DNA of 64,000 nt, taken from Arthrobacter sp. Lineage in GTDB: Bacteria > Actinomycetota > Actinomycetes > Actinomycetales > Micrococcaceae. Where the stretch lies: assembly GCF_031179985.1 (NCBI RefSeq), contig NZ_JAPSHJ010000015.1, positions 1 through 64,000 on the forward strand, given 5' to 3'. Position numbers and translations under genes: made by a program. Below are positions 44,390 to 52,226 of the stretch, piece by piece. The notes beneath the pieces were generated by a model. The model ran no database searches, had not been told where the DNA came from, and saw only the letters and a program-made list of their open reading frames with translations. Position 1 is the first letter of the stretch; every line of letters begins with the position of its first letter.

Positions 44390-45175
44390 ATGCCCACTCC
44401 TGACATCCACTCAGGTGACCCCTGCTGGATCGACCTCATGACCTCGGATGCGGAAAAAGCGAAGTCCTTCTATAGCGAACTCTTCGGCTGGACCTTTGAG
44501 ACCGGCGACCAGGAGATGTACGGCGGCTACATTTCGGCCGCCAAGAACGGCAAGGCAGTAGCCGGCATTATGCCCAAACAGGAAGACCAGGCCGGCATGC
44601 CCGACGCGTGGTCCACCTACCTCGCCGCGGAAAACGTCGCGGCGACCGCCACCGCCGTCGCTGACCACGGCGGTCAGGTTTTCATGGAGCCCATGGATGT
44701 GCCCGAGCAGGGACAAATGGCATTCTTCGGGGACCCTGCGGGTGCTGCCTTCGGGGTGTGGCAGCGCCGTGAGCACCAGGGGTTCCAAATTGCCGCAGAA
44801 CCCGGCGCCCCGGTCTGGCACGAACTCCATGCGAAGGACTACCCCGCCGCGGTCAGGTTCTACCAGGACGTTTTTGGCTGGGAGACGGAGGTCATGAGCG
44901 ATGCTCCGGATTTCAAATACACCACCCTTGGAGCGGGGGATGCAGCCAGGGCAGGAATCATTGACGCTTCACTGTTCCTGCCTGAGCAGATTCCATCCCA
45001 CTGGCAGGTGTATTTCGGGGTTGAGGACACCGATGCCGCCGTCGACAAGGCTGTTTCCATGGGGGCCTCCGTTCTGGAGCCCGCCCAGGACAGCCCGTTC
45101 GGCCGGGTAGCTACCCTCGCGGACCCTACTGGCGCCACGTTCAAGATCATTGAGGCGGTGAGCCAGGGCGCCTAG
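44390..45175 (+). CDS. VOC-family protein (glyoxalase/bleomycin-resistance fold), two domains
   Basis: The 261-residue protein has two VOC modules (about 8-120 and 140-255), each with the pattern WxDLMTSDAEKAKSFYSELFGW / WHELHAKDYPAAVRFYQDVFGW in short form. Members bind metal ions and act on small thiol or aromatic compounds; this one's substrate is unknown. The ATG at 44390 has AGGAG seven bases upstream, which decides against the earlier open frame. Confidence 0.88.
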   Translation: MPTPDIHSGDPCWIDLMTSDAEKAKSFYSELFGWTFETGDQEMYGGYISAAKNGKAVAGIMPKQEDQAGMPDAWSTYLAAENVAATATAVADHGGQVFMEPMDVPEQGQMAFFGDPAGAAFGVWQRREHQGFQIAAEPGAPVWHELHAKDYPAAVRFYQDVFGWETEVMSDAPDFKYTTLGAGDAARAGIIDASLFLPEQIPSHWQVYFGVEDTDAAVDKAVSMGASVLEPAQDSPFGRVATLADPTGATFKIIEAVSQGA

Positions 45176-45246
45176 AGGAGCCAAGGAGGCCTCAAAGGTG
45201 TGCAGCTCCACTCCTTGGAGGCCTTTGAACAATTTGCTGTAAAAAG

Positions 45247-45290
45247 TACCGGCCGGGATCTTCCCTCGAATCTACTGGCCGGTATTCTTT
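45247..45290 (+). terminator. Terminator after the VOC gene
   Basis: TACCGGCC (45247-45254) pairs with GGCCGGTA (45277-45284), and TTCTTTT follows. The loop is long (22 bases), so strength is uncertain. Confidence 0.55.
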
Positions 45291-45304
45291 TGGCATGTCA
45301 CGGA

Positions 45305-45331
45305 TGAAACGTTTCGCTGGGGGACGTTTCA
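45305..45331. promoter_or_regulatory. Palindromic operator-like element
   Basis: GAAACGTTTC (45306-45315) is a perfect 10-bp palindrome. TGAAACGT (45305-45312) is also repeated inverted as ACGTTTCA (45324-45331). LacI-type operators often look like this; the regulator is unknown. Confidence 0.45.
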
Positions 45332-45346
45332 TCGAATGCACGCCCA

Positions 45347-45368
45347 GGTCATCCTGCGTTCATTCAAC
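45347..45368 (+). promoter_or_regulatory. Candidate PHO box upstream of the nuclease/nucleotidase gene
   Basis: Two adjacent 11-mers, GGTCATCCTGC and GTTCATTCAAC, resemble the direct-repeat units seen upstream of phoU (GTTCA core). They lie 126 bases before the start codon. The match is partial, so this is a candidate only. Confidence 0.4.
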
Positions 45369-45493
45369 GCTGTTTTGATGTGCCGGAAACTACTTGACCA
45401 GGAGTACAGGCCGGTCCCGGTGTCCGTTGGTACAACCTGGATGCCTTCAATGAGGTCCCTCACCCAGGGACACCCTAATGAGAGTCAGAGCGA

Positions 45494-48400
45494 ATGCACG
45501 GTACACCTTGGAAAATCGCGCTGGGCACAGCACTGTCGGCGGGGCTCATCGCCCCGCTGGCAGCTGTCCCGGCCGTGGCGGCGGAGGTCTCACCAGCCGC
45601 AGGCAGTTCACCAGTAGTCATCAACGAGGCCTACCTCAGCGGCGGAAGCGCGGGGGCAGCCTATAAAAACAAGTTTGTTGAACTTTACAACGGCTCCGAC
45701 GCCGCAGTGCCACTGGACGGCTGGTCGCTCCAATACAGGGCGGGCGGCGGTACAGGATTGCCAAACAATGTGTCCCACCTGAGCGGCAGCATCCCTGCCA
45801 AGGGCCACTACCTGATTAAGGGCGCCACCAACAGCGCCACATCAACGGCAGCCGAACTGCCCACGGCAGATGTCGTGGCCACTGGCTTCAACCCGTCCGG
45901 AACCACCGGAACAATCGTCCTGGCCAGGCAGGCAACCGCCATCGACCCGTTGCCTACAGGCTCAGTGGTTGAAGCGGCGAACATTGCTGACTTGCTGGGA
46001 TACGGGACTGCAAACACCTTTGAAACCCAGGCAGCCACAGCCCCTGGGGGAAACACAGACGTTAAAAGCCTCAACCGCACGGGTGGGGCGGACAGCAACA
46101 GCAATTCAGCCGACTTCACCCTGAGTGCCTCAATCACCCCGACGGCCGCCGGTGGAGCAGGAAATCCGGGTCCGGGAGATCCGGGCCCTGTAGATCCCGG
46201 CCCCACCCCGGCGCCCGTTGTGAAAACTATCGCCGAAATTCAAGGCACAGGCTCCACCAGCCCTCTTGCCGGCAGCACGGTCACCACCAGGGGCAAGGTC
46301 ACTGCTGCCTTCCCTACCGGCGGCTTTGCCGGTTTCTACCTCCAGACAGCAGGCACGGGTGGAGATCTCACTCAGGCCAACCACCCGGCGTCGGACGCTG
46401 TTTTTGTCTACTCGCCCTCAGCGGTGGGGTCAGTCCAGATCGGTGACTTCGTGGAGGTGACCGGCTCAGTCAGCGAGTTCTTCGGAATGACTCAGCTGAC
46501 GGCGCCTGACGCGAGCCAGGTGCGCAAGCTGACTGAACCTGCCGCCGAGGTGAAAGCCACCGGGTTCAGCCTCCCCGCAGAGGAAACCTTCCGGGAATCC
46601 CTCGAGGGCATGCTTCTCGCCCCGCAAGGTCCAGTCACCGTCACTGACAACTACTCACTGAACCAGTACGGCGAGATCGGCCTGGCGGGCGGCACTGCCC
46701 CGCTGGTCCAGCCAACTGCAGTGGCCCCTTACGGATCCGCTGAGTACACAGCGACCGTCGCCGCCAACGCTGCGCGCGGCATCAAGCTCGATGACGGTGC
46801 CACCACAAATTTCCTCAAGGATGCGGCCACCAAAGCACAGGTCCTGCCGTACCTGACTGCCGCTGATCCTGTGCGGGTCGGCGCTCCCGTCACGTTCACC
46901 ACCAACGTGGTGCTCGGCTACGCCAACAACGCGTGGAAGCTCCAGCCGCTGACAGCATTGACCGCCGGTAACAGTGCCGCTGCCCAGCCCGCAACTTTCG
47001 GTGGCACCCGGACAGAGGCTCCCGCCGCTGTCGGAGGAAACCTGAAGATCGCCTCCTTCAATGTGCTGAACTACTTCCCCACCACCGGTGACCAGGTGGC
47101 CGGCTGCAATTTCTACACCGACCGAGACGGAAACCCGATCACGGTCAAGGACGGCTGCAACGTCCGCGGGGCGGCCAACGCTGAGAACCTTAAGCGCCAG
47201 CAGGACAAGATCGTCGCCGCCATCAGCAAAGCCGGCGCCGACGTCGTTTCGCTTATGGAGGTGGAGAACTCCGCCCGTTTCGGCAAGGACAGGGACGACG
47301 CCCTCGCCAAGCTCATCGAGGCCCTCAACGTCGAAACGCCGGGGGTGTGGGATTACGTCCGCAGCCCGGCCAACGCTCCGCCACTGGCGGACGAGGACAT
47401 GATCAGGACTGCTTTTATTTACAAGAAGGCCACCGCCGTGCCGGTGGGTGAATCCATCATCCACAACGACACCGTTGCCTTCGCGAGCGCCCGCAAGCCG
47501 CTGGCTCAGGTTTTCAAACCGGCAGGCGCGGCGGATGACAAGAAATTCATCGCGATCGCCAACCACTTCAAGTCCAAGGGCTCGCCTCCCCCGGCAGATC
47601 CCTCGGACACGGACAAGGGTCAGGGCAACGCCAACCTCGCACGTACGGAGCAAGCCAAATCCCTTCTGGCATTCTCCGACGAACTCCAGCGCTCGCAGGG
47701 CACTGACAAGGTCTTCCTGATGGGAGATTTCAACGCCTACGCACAGGAGGATCCGCTCAACGTTTTCCGGGCGGCCGGTTATGTCAACCAGGACGAAAAG
47801 GCCCGCAACACGGACGGCTCAGCCAAACACTCCTACCTCTTTGGCGGGCTGGTGGGTTCCCTTGACCACGTGCTGGCCTCCCCGGGCGCCAATGCGGTTG
47901 TCACCGGCGCTGACATCTGGAACATCAACTCTGTGGAGTCAGTGGCTCTGGAGTACAGCAGGTACAACAACAACGTGACCAACTACTACGCCCCCGATCA
48001 ATTCCGTGCCAGCGATCACGATCCCGTCGTGGTGGGTCTGGACCTGACTACTGAAACTCCCGCGACCGCAGAGCTGAACTTCCTGGGCATCAATGATTTC
48101 CACGGCAGGATCGACAGCAACACGATCCTGTTTGCCGGGACCATCGAGAAACTGCGTGCCGCTGCGCCTGGTCCCACTGCCTTCATCTCGGCGGGCGACA
48201 ACATCGGTGCCTCACTGTTCGCCTCGGCTGTCGCCAAAGACCAACCCACCATCGATGTCCTCAATGCCCTCGACCTAAGGGCCTCGGCAGTGGGAAACCA
48301 TGAGTTCGACGGCGGTTTCGCCGATCTCCGGGACCGCGTCATTGCCGGTGGTGCCAACGCCAGGTTCGCGCACCTTGGGGCGAATGTGTACAAGAAGGGA

Positions 48401-50068
48401 ACCACCGAGCCGGCGCTGCCGGAATACACGGTACTGGACATGAGCGGCATCAGGGTTGCTGTGATCGGAACCGTGACGCAGGAAGTTCCGTCGCTGGTCA
48501 CTCCCGGAGGCATCACCGAACTGGAGTTCGGCGATCCCGTCGACGCCATCAACCGCGTTGCAGCCCGCATCACCGCCGAAAATCTTGCCGACATCATCAT
48601 CGTCGAGAACCACGACGGCGCCGGGTCGGGTGCCCCCGAAGGCGCCACGTTGGAGCAGGAAGTTGCGGCAGGCGGCCCCTTCGCACGGCTCGTCAATGAA
48701 ACATCCGCGGAAGTGGATGCCATTTTCAACGGGCACACGCACAAGGAGTACTCCTGGGACGCACCTGTTCCCGGCGTCGAGGGCAAGACACGCCCCATCG
48801 TCCAGACCGGCAACTATGGCGAGAACGTCGGTCAAATCCAGCTCACGGTAAATCCAGCCACCATGACCGTGACCGGGTACAAGGCCGGTAACGTCAAACG
48901 GTTCGTGCCCACTCCCACTGAAACGGCGGCGAACCTTATCGCCAAATACCCGCGTGTGGCAGCAGTGAAGAGCATCGTGGACAAGGCCATTTCTGATGCC
49001 GCGCTGATCGGTAACCAGCCTGTCGGCAAGGTCACTGCGGATATCACCACGGCGTTCAGCCCGGATCCCGCAGGTGGTCCTGCGAAGCGTGATGACCGTG
49101 CCAGCGAATCCACTTTGGGTAACCTCGTGGCCGATTCCCTCGCTGCCAGCCTGGGAACGGCGGAACTCGGCGGTGCGGAGATCGGCGTCGTGAATCCCGG
49201 CGGCTTGCGGAATGAGCTGTACTTCGCGCCTGACGGAACCATCACCTATGCCGAGGCCAATGCGGTACTGCCGTTCGTGAACAATCTGTGGACGACGTCC
49301 CTGACCGGTGCCCAGTTCAAGACGCTGCTGGAGCAGCAGTGGCAGACGAACCCCGACGGTACGGTGCCCAGCCGCGCCTACCAGCAATTGGGGCTCTCCA
49401 AGAATGTCAACTACACGTTCGACGCCGCCCGGCCCGCCGGAGACCGCATCACCTCCATCCGTGTGGGCGGGGTCCCCATTGATCCGGCGAAGGCCTACCG
49501 GATCGGGACGTTCAGCTTCCTCGCCACGGGAGGGGATAACTTCCGGGTCTTCAAGGAAGGAGCCAACACCAAGGACTCGGGACTCGTGGACAGGGATGCG
49601 TGGATCAAGTACCTGCAGGAACACAATCCCGTATCCCCCGATTTCGCGCGGCGCAGCGTGGCCGTAGTGAACACGACGGCCACTGAGGTCAAAGCCGGCG
49701 AGCCTGTCTCCCTGGCTGTCTCCAAGCTGGATCTCACCTCACTCGGCAGTCCGGTGAACAGTTCCCTGAAGGCCGTCTTTGTTGACGCTGCCGGTGTGTC
49801 CACCGAGCTGGGCAGTATCGGCGTCGCCGGCGGCGCAGCCGCTGTGGACGTCAAGGTACCGGCCGGTGCAGCGGTAGGAACGGCAACGCTTGTCCTCACC
49901 GCTGTGGAATCCGGGACAGTGATCAAGACCGATGTCCGTGTAGCGTCCAGCGGCCCCGTTCCGCCTGTCTGCACAGCACCGGTTCCGCCCGCCAAGTGGT
50001 ACCACGTTGGCGGTTGGATCAGGTACGCCTTCGCTCTCATTGAGTACCGGAAGTGCCTGAAGGGCTGA
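45494..50068 (+). CDS. Secreted multidomain nuclease / 5'-nucleotidase
   Basis: The 1524-residue exported protein joins several modules. They are a signal peptide (about 1-29), a lamin-tail-type domain (about 38-150), a Pro/Gly-rich linker (about 218-237), an OB-like domain (about 240-350), and an ExeM/NucH-type endonuclease/exonuclease/phosphatase domain (about 517-850; SFNVLNYF, MGDFNAY, SDHDPVVVG). A 5'-nucleotidase follows, with metallophosphatase part (about 860-1120; NDFHGRI, SAGDNIG, GNHEFDGG, NGHTHKE) and C-terminal substrate domain (about 1175-1375; LATGGDNFR). An Ig-like region and a short tail (KWYHVGGWIRYAF) end it. It likely cuts extracellular DNA/RNA and dephosphorylates the nucleotides, releasing phosphate. 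No LPXTG anchor. Confidence 0.9.
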   Translation: MHGTPWKIALGTALSAGLIAPLAAVPAVAAEVSPAAGSSPVVINEAYLSGGSAGAAYKNKFVELYNGSDAAVPLDGWSLQYRAGGGTGLPNNVSHLSGSIPAKGHYLIKGATNSATSTAAELPTADVVATGFNPSGTTGTIVLARQATAIDPLPTGSVVEAANIADLLGYGTANTFETQAATAPGGNTDVKSLNRTGGADSNSNSADFTLSASITPTAAGGAGNPGPGDPGPVDPGPTPAPVVKTIAEIQGTGSTSPLAGSTVTTRGKVTAAFPTGGFAGFYLQTAGTGGDLTQANHPASDAVFVYSPSAVGSVQIGDFVEVTGSVSEFFGMTQLTAPDASQVRKLTEPAAEVKATGFSLPAEETFRESLEGMLLAPQGPVTVTDNYSLNQYGEIGLAGGTAPLVQPTAVAPYGSAEYTATVAANAARGIKLDDGATTNFLKDAATKAQVLPYLTAADPVRVGAPVTFTTNVVLGYANNAWKLQPLTALTAGNSAAAQPATFGGTRTEAPAAVGGNLKIASFNVLNYFPTTGDQVAGCNFYTDRDGNPITVKDGCNVRGAANAENLKRQQDKIVAAISKAGADVVSLMEVENSARFGKDRDDALAKLIEALNVETPGVWDYVRSPANAPPLADEDMIRTAFIYKKATAVPVGESIIHNDTVAFASARKPLAQVFKPAGAADDKKFIAIANHFKSKGSPPPADPSDTDKGQGNANLARTEQAKSLLAFSDELQRSQGTDKVFLMGDFNAYAQEDPLNVFRAAGYVNQDEKARNTDGSAKHSYLFGGLVGSLDHVLASPGANAVVTGADIWNINSVESVALEYSRYNNNVTNYYAPDQFRASDHDPVVVGLDLTTETPATAELNFLGINDFHGRIDSNTILFAGTIEKLRAAAPGPTAFISAGDNIGASLFASAVAKDQPTIDVLNALDLRASAVGNHEFDGGFADLRDRVIAGGANARFAHLGANVYKKGTTEPALPEYTVLDMSGIRVAVIGTVTQEVPSLVTPGGITELEFGDPVDAINRVAARITAENLADIIIVENHDGAGSGAPEGATLEQEVAAGGPFARLVNETSAEVDAIFNGHTHKEYSWDAPVPGVEGKTRPIVQTGNYGENVGQIQLTVNPATMTVTGYKAGNVKRFVPTPTETAANLIAKYPRVAAVKSIVDKAISDAALIGNQPVGKVTADITTAFSPDPAGGPAKRDDRASESTLGNLVADSLAASLGTAELGGAEIGVVNPGGLRNELYFAPDGTITYAEANAVLPFVNNLWTTSLTGAQFKTLLEQQWQTNPDGTVPSRAYQQLGLSKNVNYTFDAARPAGDRITSIRVGGVPIDPAKAYRIGTFSFLATGGDNFRVFKEGANTKDSGLVDRDAWIKYLQEHNPVSPDFARRSVAVVNTTATEVKAGEPVSLAVSKLDLTSLGSPVNSSLKAVFVDAAGVSTELGSIGVAGGAAAVDVKVPAGAAVGTATLVLTAVESGTVIKTDVRVASSGPVPPVCTAPVPPAKWYHVGGWIRYAFALIEYRKCLKG

Positions 50069-50079
50069 TCTGAACAGAC

Positions 50080-50123
50080 AAAAGGGGCCTTTCTTCCCAG
50101 GAACGGGAGGGCGGGCCCCTTTT
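50080..50123 (+). terminator. Terminator after the nuclease/nucleotidase gene
   Basis: AAAAGGGGCC (50080-50089) pairs with GGCCCCTTTT (50114-50123). A and T runs at the stem ends allow activity on both strands between the convergent genes. Confidence 0.75.
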
Positions 50124-50172
50124 CCTTGCCCTGAAGCAGCAGGAAGAACGGAAGCCTCTGCCGGGCAGAAAG

Positions 50173-52152
50173 TCAGAGCCCCAGGATGCCGCGGGCGATC
50201 TCGTCGGCGTCCCGCAGGGTCCGTTGCCCGCTCGGGTACACAGGCCCGTGTTGCTGCCTGGCTTCGGCTGCAATCGCAGTACCCCATTGCGCCGCCGATA
50301 ACTGCAGGCCAAGAACATAGAGGCCGTTCGTGAGGGAGCCGTTCGCGGCCACAGCCCGGTAGGGATGGGGTTGCACATCCAGTCCGGAGGTTTCCACTGG
50401 AGTACCCTCCGCTGTCATCATGAGCCGCGGCCTGACGAGCCCGTCGGCCAACAGCTGTTCCAGCAGCGTGGACCTGTTTCTGGCCACCCTGTTCGCCGGG
50501 GCCAGCGCTTCAATAAGAATGCTGGTCTTGACGCTTCCGGTCCTGACCCAGGGGGAAGCTGCGGAGAACTGCCGGGACGTCCTGTCGAGGCCGAACTTGG
50601 GATCGGGGCCGACAAAACTGACCACTCCCGCACGGGCGAGCGCGGCCAGCTGCTCGGAGCGAATAGCGGGGGGACCGCTGGCCAGCCCTTCGACGAACGA
50701 CTCGAACCAGCCGCGCAGGCCTCCGACCCAGGACTCATCGGTGATCCCGCCGTCGGCCACTGCCGATTTCAGGACCGCCCGCCCATGATGCAGGGCGCCA
50801 ATGGCCATTTTGACGGGATCGTCTTCACCTAGAGCTGAGCGGCGGGCGTCGTCCTCCAGATAGTCCACCACGGCGGCGTCGAGATCACTGCGGGATGCGA
50901 AGGACCTCCCGGCCAACGGGGCGGCCAGCCCGAGAAGGTCAAGTCTGCCGGAAGGCACCACGTGCGAGGTGACCACCCGCTCCACTTCGTTTTCCCATTT
51001 GACGGTGCTGTGCGCGTGGGGACGCAGAACCTCCTCAAGCGCCTCCAGGAACAGAGCCGGTTCGTTCACGGCGACGGGGCTCGTCCTGACCAGCGTTGTG
51101 TAGTAGGCCCAGAGGGCATCGCGGTGCAGCAGCGGCCACAAGTCATGGTCGAAGGAGGGGACAATGCCGGCTGAGGCAAACCTGGCCAAGGCTGCGTCCG
51201 TCAGGTACCGGAGCTTTACGGCCTGCGGGTAATAGCCTGCCAAGGCTGCCTTGGCCCGGTACGGCGTCCCCCGGCGGGAGGCCGCGATGATCCTTGGCTC
51301 CTGGCCCGAGGGCAGGTACTCCAGTGCGTAGCGCCCGGAAGAACCGGGAGCGCCCTGGCTCACGGCTTCCACGTACTTCCCGCCGCGTCCCTCTGTGAGT
51401 TGGCCCATCACGTCGAAGAAGTTCAGGCCCATCCCGCGGACCAGCACGGGTTCGCCCGCCGGGACAACGGACCAGTCCACGTCCGCTGGTGCCGCCGGCG
51501 GGAGGTAGAGCAGCCCAAACTGGCGGGCACCGGCCTGAAGGGCGCGCTGCTCCGCGTTGAGCCTTGCCTCCAGGTGCCCTAGGGCCAGGACCACTGACTG
51601 AACGGCGAGGAAGCCGCCGTCGTCGAGCCCGACGTCGAACGTTCCGTTGCCGGAAGGCCGAACCGAAACGGCTGAGGTTTTGTGGAACTGGACGGTGACG
51701 CCGTCGGGAAGACAGCCGAGCAATTCCTCCAGGGTGGTGCTCAGGTACCGGCCGTACAGGGCACGGCTCGGAAAATCTCCGGCTGCGAGGGTGGAGATTT
51801 CGGCCCGTTCCTCGGCGGTCAGCGATGGCAGGGGCTGCTGCTGCTGGTCCTGCCGCCACCGATCAAAAGTGCCACCGGCCAAAGGAGGGGCCAGCTGTGG
51901 GTCCTCCGGGATCAATGTGGGGTAAAAGGACTGGGTGTTCATGAGGTAGAGCCTGGATTGACCTGGCTGCCACACGTGGCCTGGTCCGGCAGGATAGGGG
52001 TCCACAACATCAATGTGGAGGCTTCCAGCATCGGGATGGCCCTTTTCTGAGGCAGGGCGGGCTGCCCAGTTGGCCAGCAGGCGTTCCAACACGCTGGTAC
52101 CCCTGGGTCCGGCGCCTATCAGTGCCGTCCGGATCCTTTGAGATATGCCCAC
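50173..52152 (-). CDS. FAD/NAD(P)-binding oxidoreductase-like protein
   Basis: The 659-residue protein begins with a dinucleotide-binding motif ALIGAGPRGTSVLERLL and matches the FAD-NAD(P)-binding (NAD_binding_9) type. It has MNTQSFYPT, ALGHLEARLN and a second nucleotide-binding-like stretch (PVLVRGMGLNFFDVMGQL). Members are poorly characterised; some are amine or N-hydroxylating-enzyme-like, but no substrate can be named. I chose the GTG at 52152, where the conserved fold starts; the open frame upstream is antisense to the next gene. It is divergent from the prolyl oligopeptidase gene. Confidence 0.82.
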   Translation of the reverse strand: MGISQRIRTALIGAGPRGTSVLERLLANWAARPASEKGHPDAGSLHIDVVDPYPAGPGHVWQPGQSRLYLMNTQSFYPTLIPEDPQLAPPLAGGTFDRWRQDQQQQPLPSLTAEERAEISTLAAGDFPSRALYGRYLSTTLEELLGCLPDGVTVQFHKTSAVSVRPSGNGTFDVGLDDGGFLAVQSVVLALGHLEARLNAEQRALQAGARQFGLLYLPPAAPADVDWSVVPAGEPVLVRGMGLNFFDVMGQLTEGRGGKYVEAVSQGAPGSSGRYALEYLPSGQEPRIIAASRRGTPYRAKAALAGYYPQAVKLRYLTDAALARFASAGIVPSFDHDLWPLLHRDALWAYYTTLVRTSPVAVNEPALFLEALEEVLRPHAHSTVKWENEVERVVTSHVVPSGRLDLLGLAAPLAGRSFASRSDLDAAVVDYLEDDARRSALGEDDPVKMAIGALHHGRAVLKSAVADGGITDESWVGGLRGWFESFVEGLASGPPAIRSEQLAALARAGVVSFVGPDPKFGLDRTSRQFSAASPWVRTGSVKTSILIEALAPANRVARNRSTLLEQLLADGLVRPRLMMTAEGTPVETSGLDVQPHPYRAVAANGSLTNGLYVLGLQLSAAQWGTAIAAEARQQHGPVYPSGQRTLRDADEIARGILGL

Positions 52153-52226
52153 GGCATCCAGCGTATCCGCATGTGGCGTGCCTGCTTGACTTGCTAGTGG
52201 CGTACCGATGTTGCTTGGATGGGCCC

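Larger units (their letters stand above)
45176..45493. other. Regulatory region upstream of the nuclease gene
   Basis: These 318 bases hold no supported gene. Features are a terminator (45247-45290), an inverted GAAACGTTTC element (45305-45331) and two PHO-like 11-mers (45347-45368), described separately. Confidence 0.6.

Noticed and set aside
48275..49624. 449-codon open frame on the minus strand
   Set aside because: Antisense to the 5'-nucleotidase part of the secreted nuclease, whose motifs are unambiguous.
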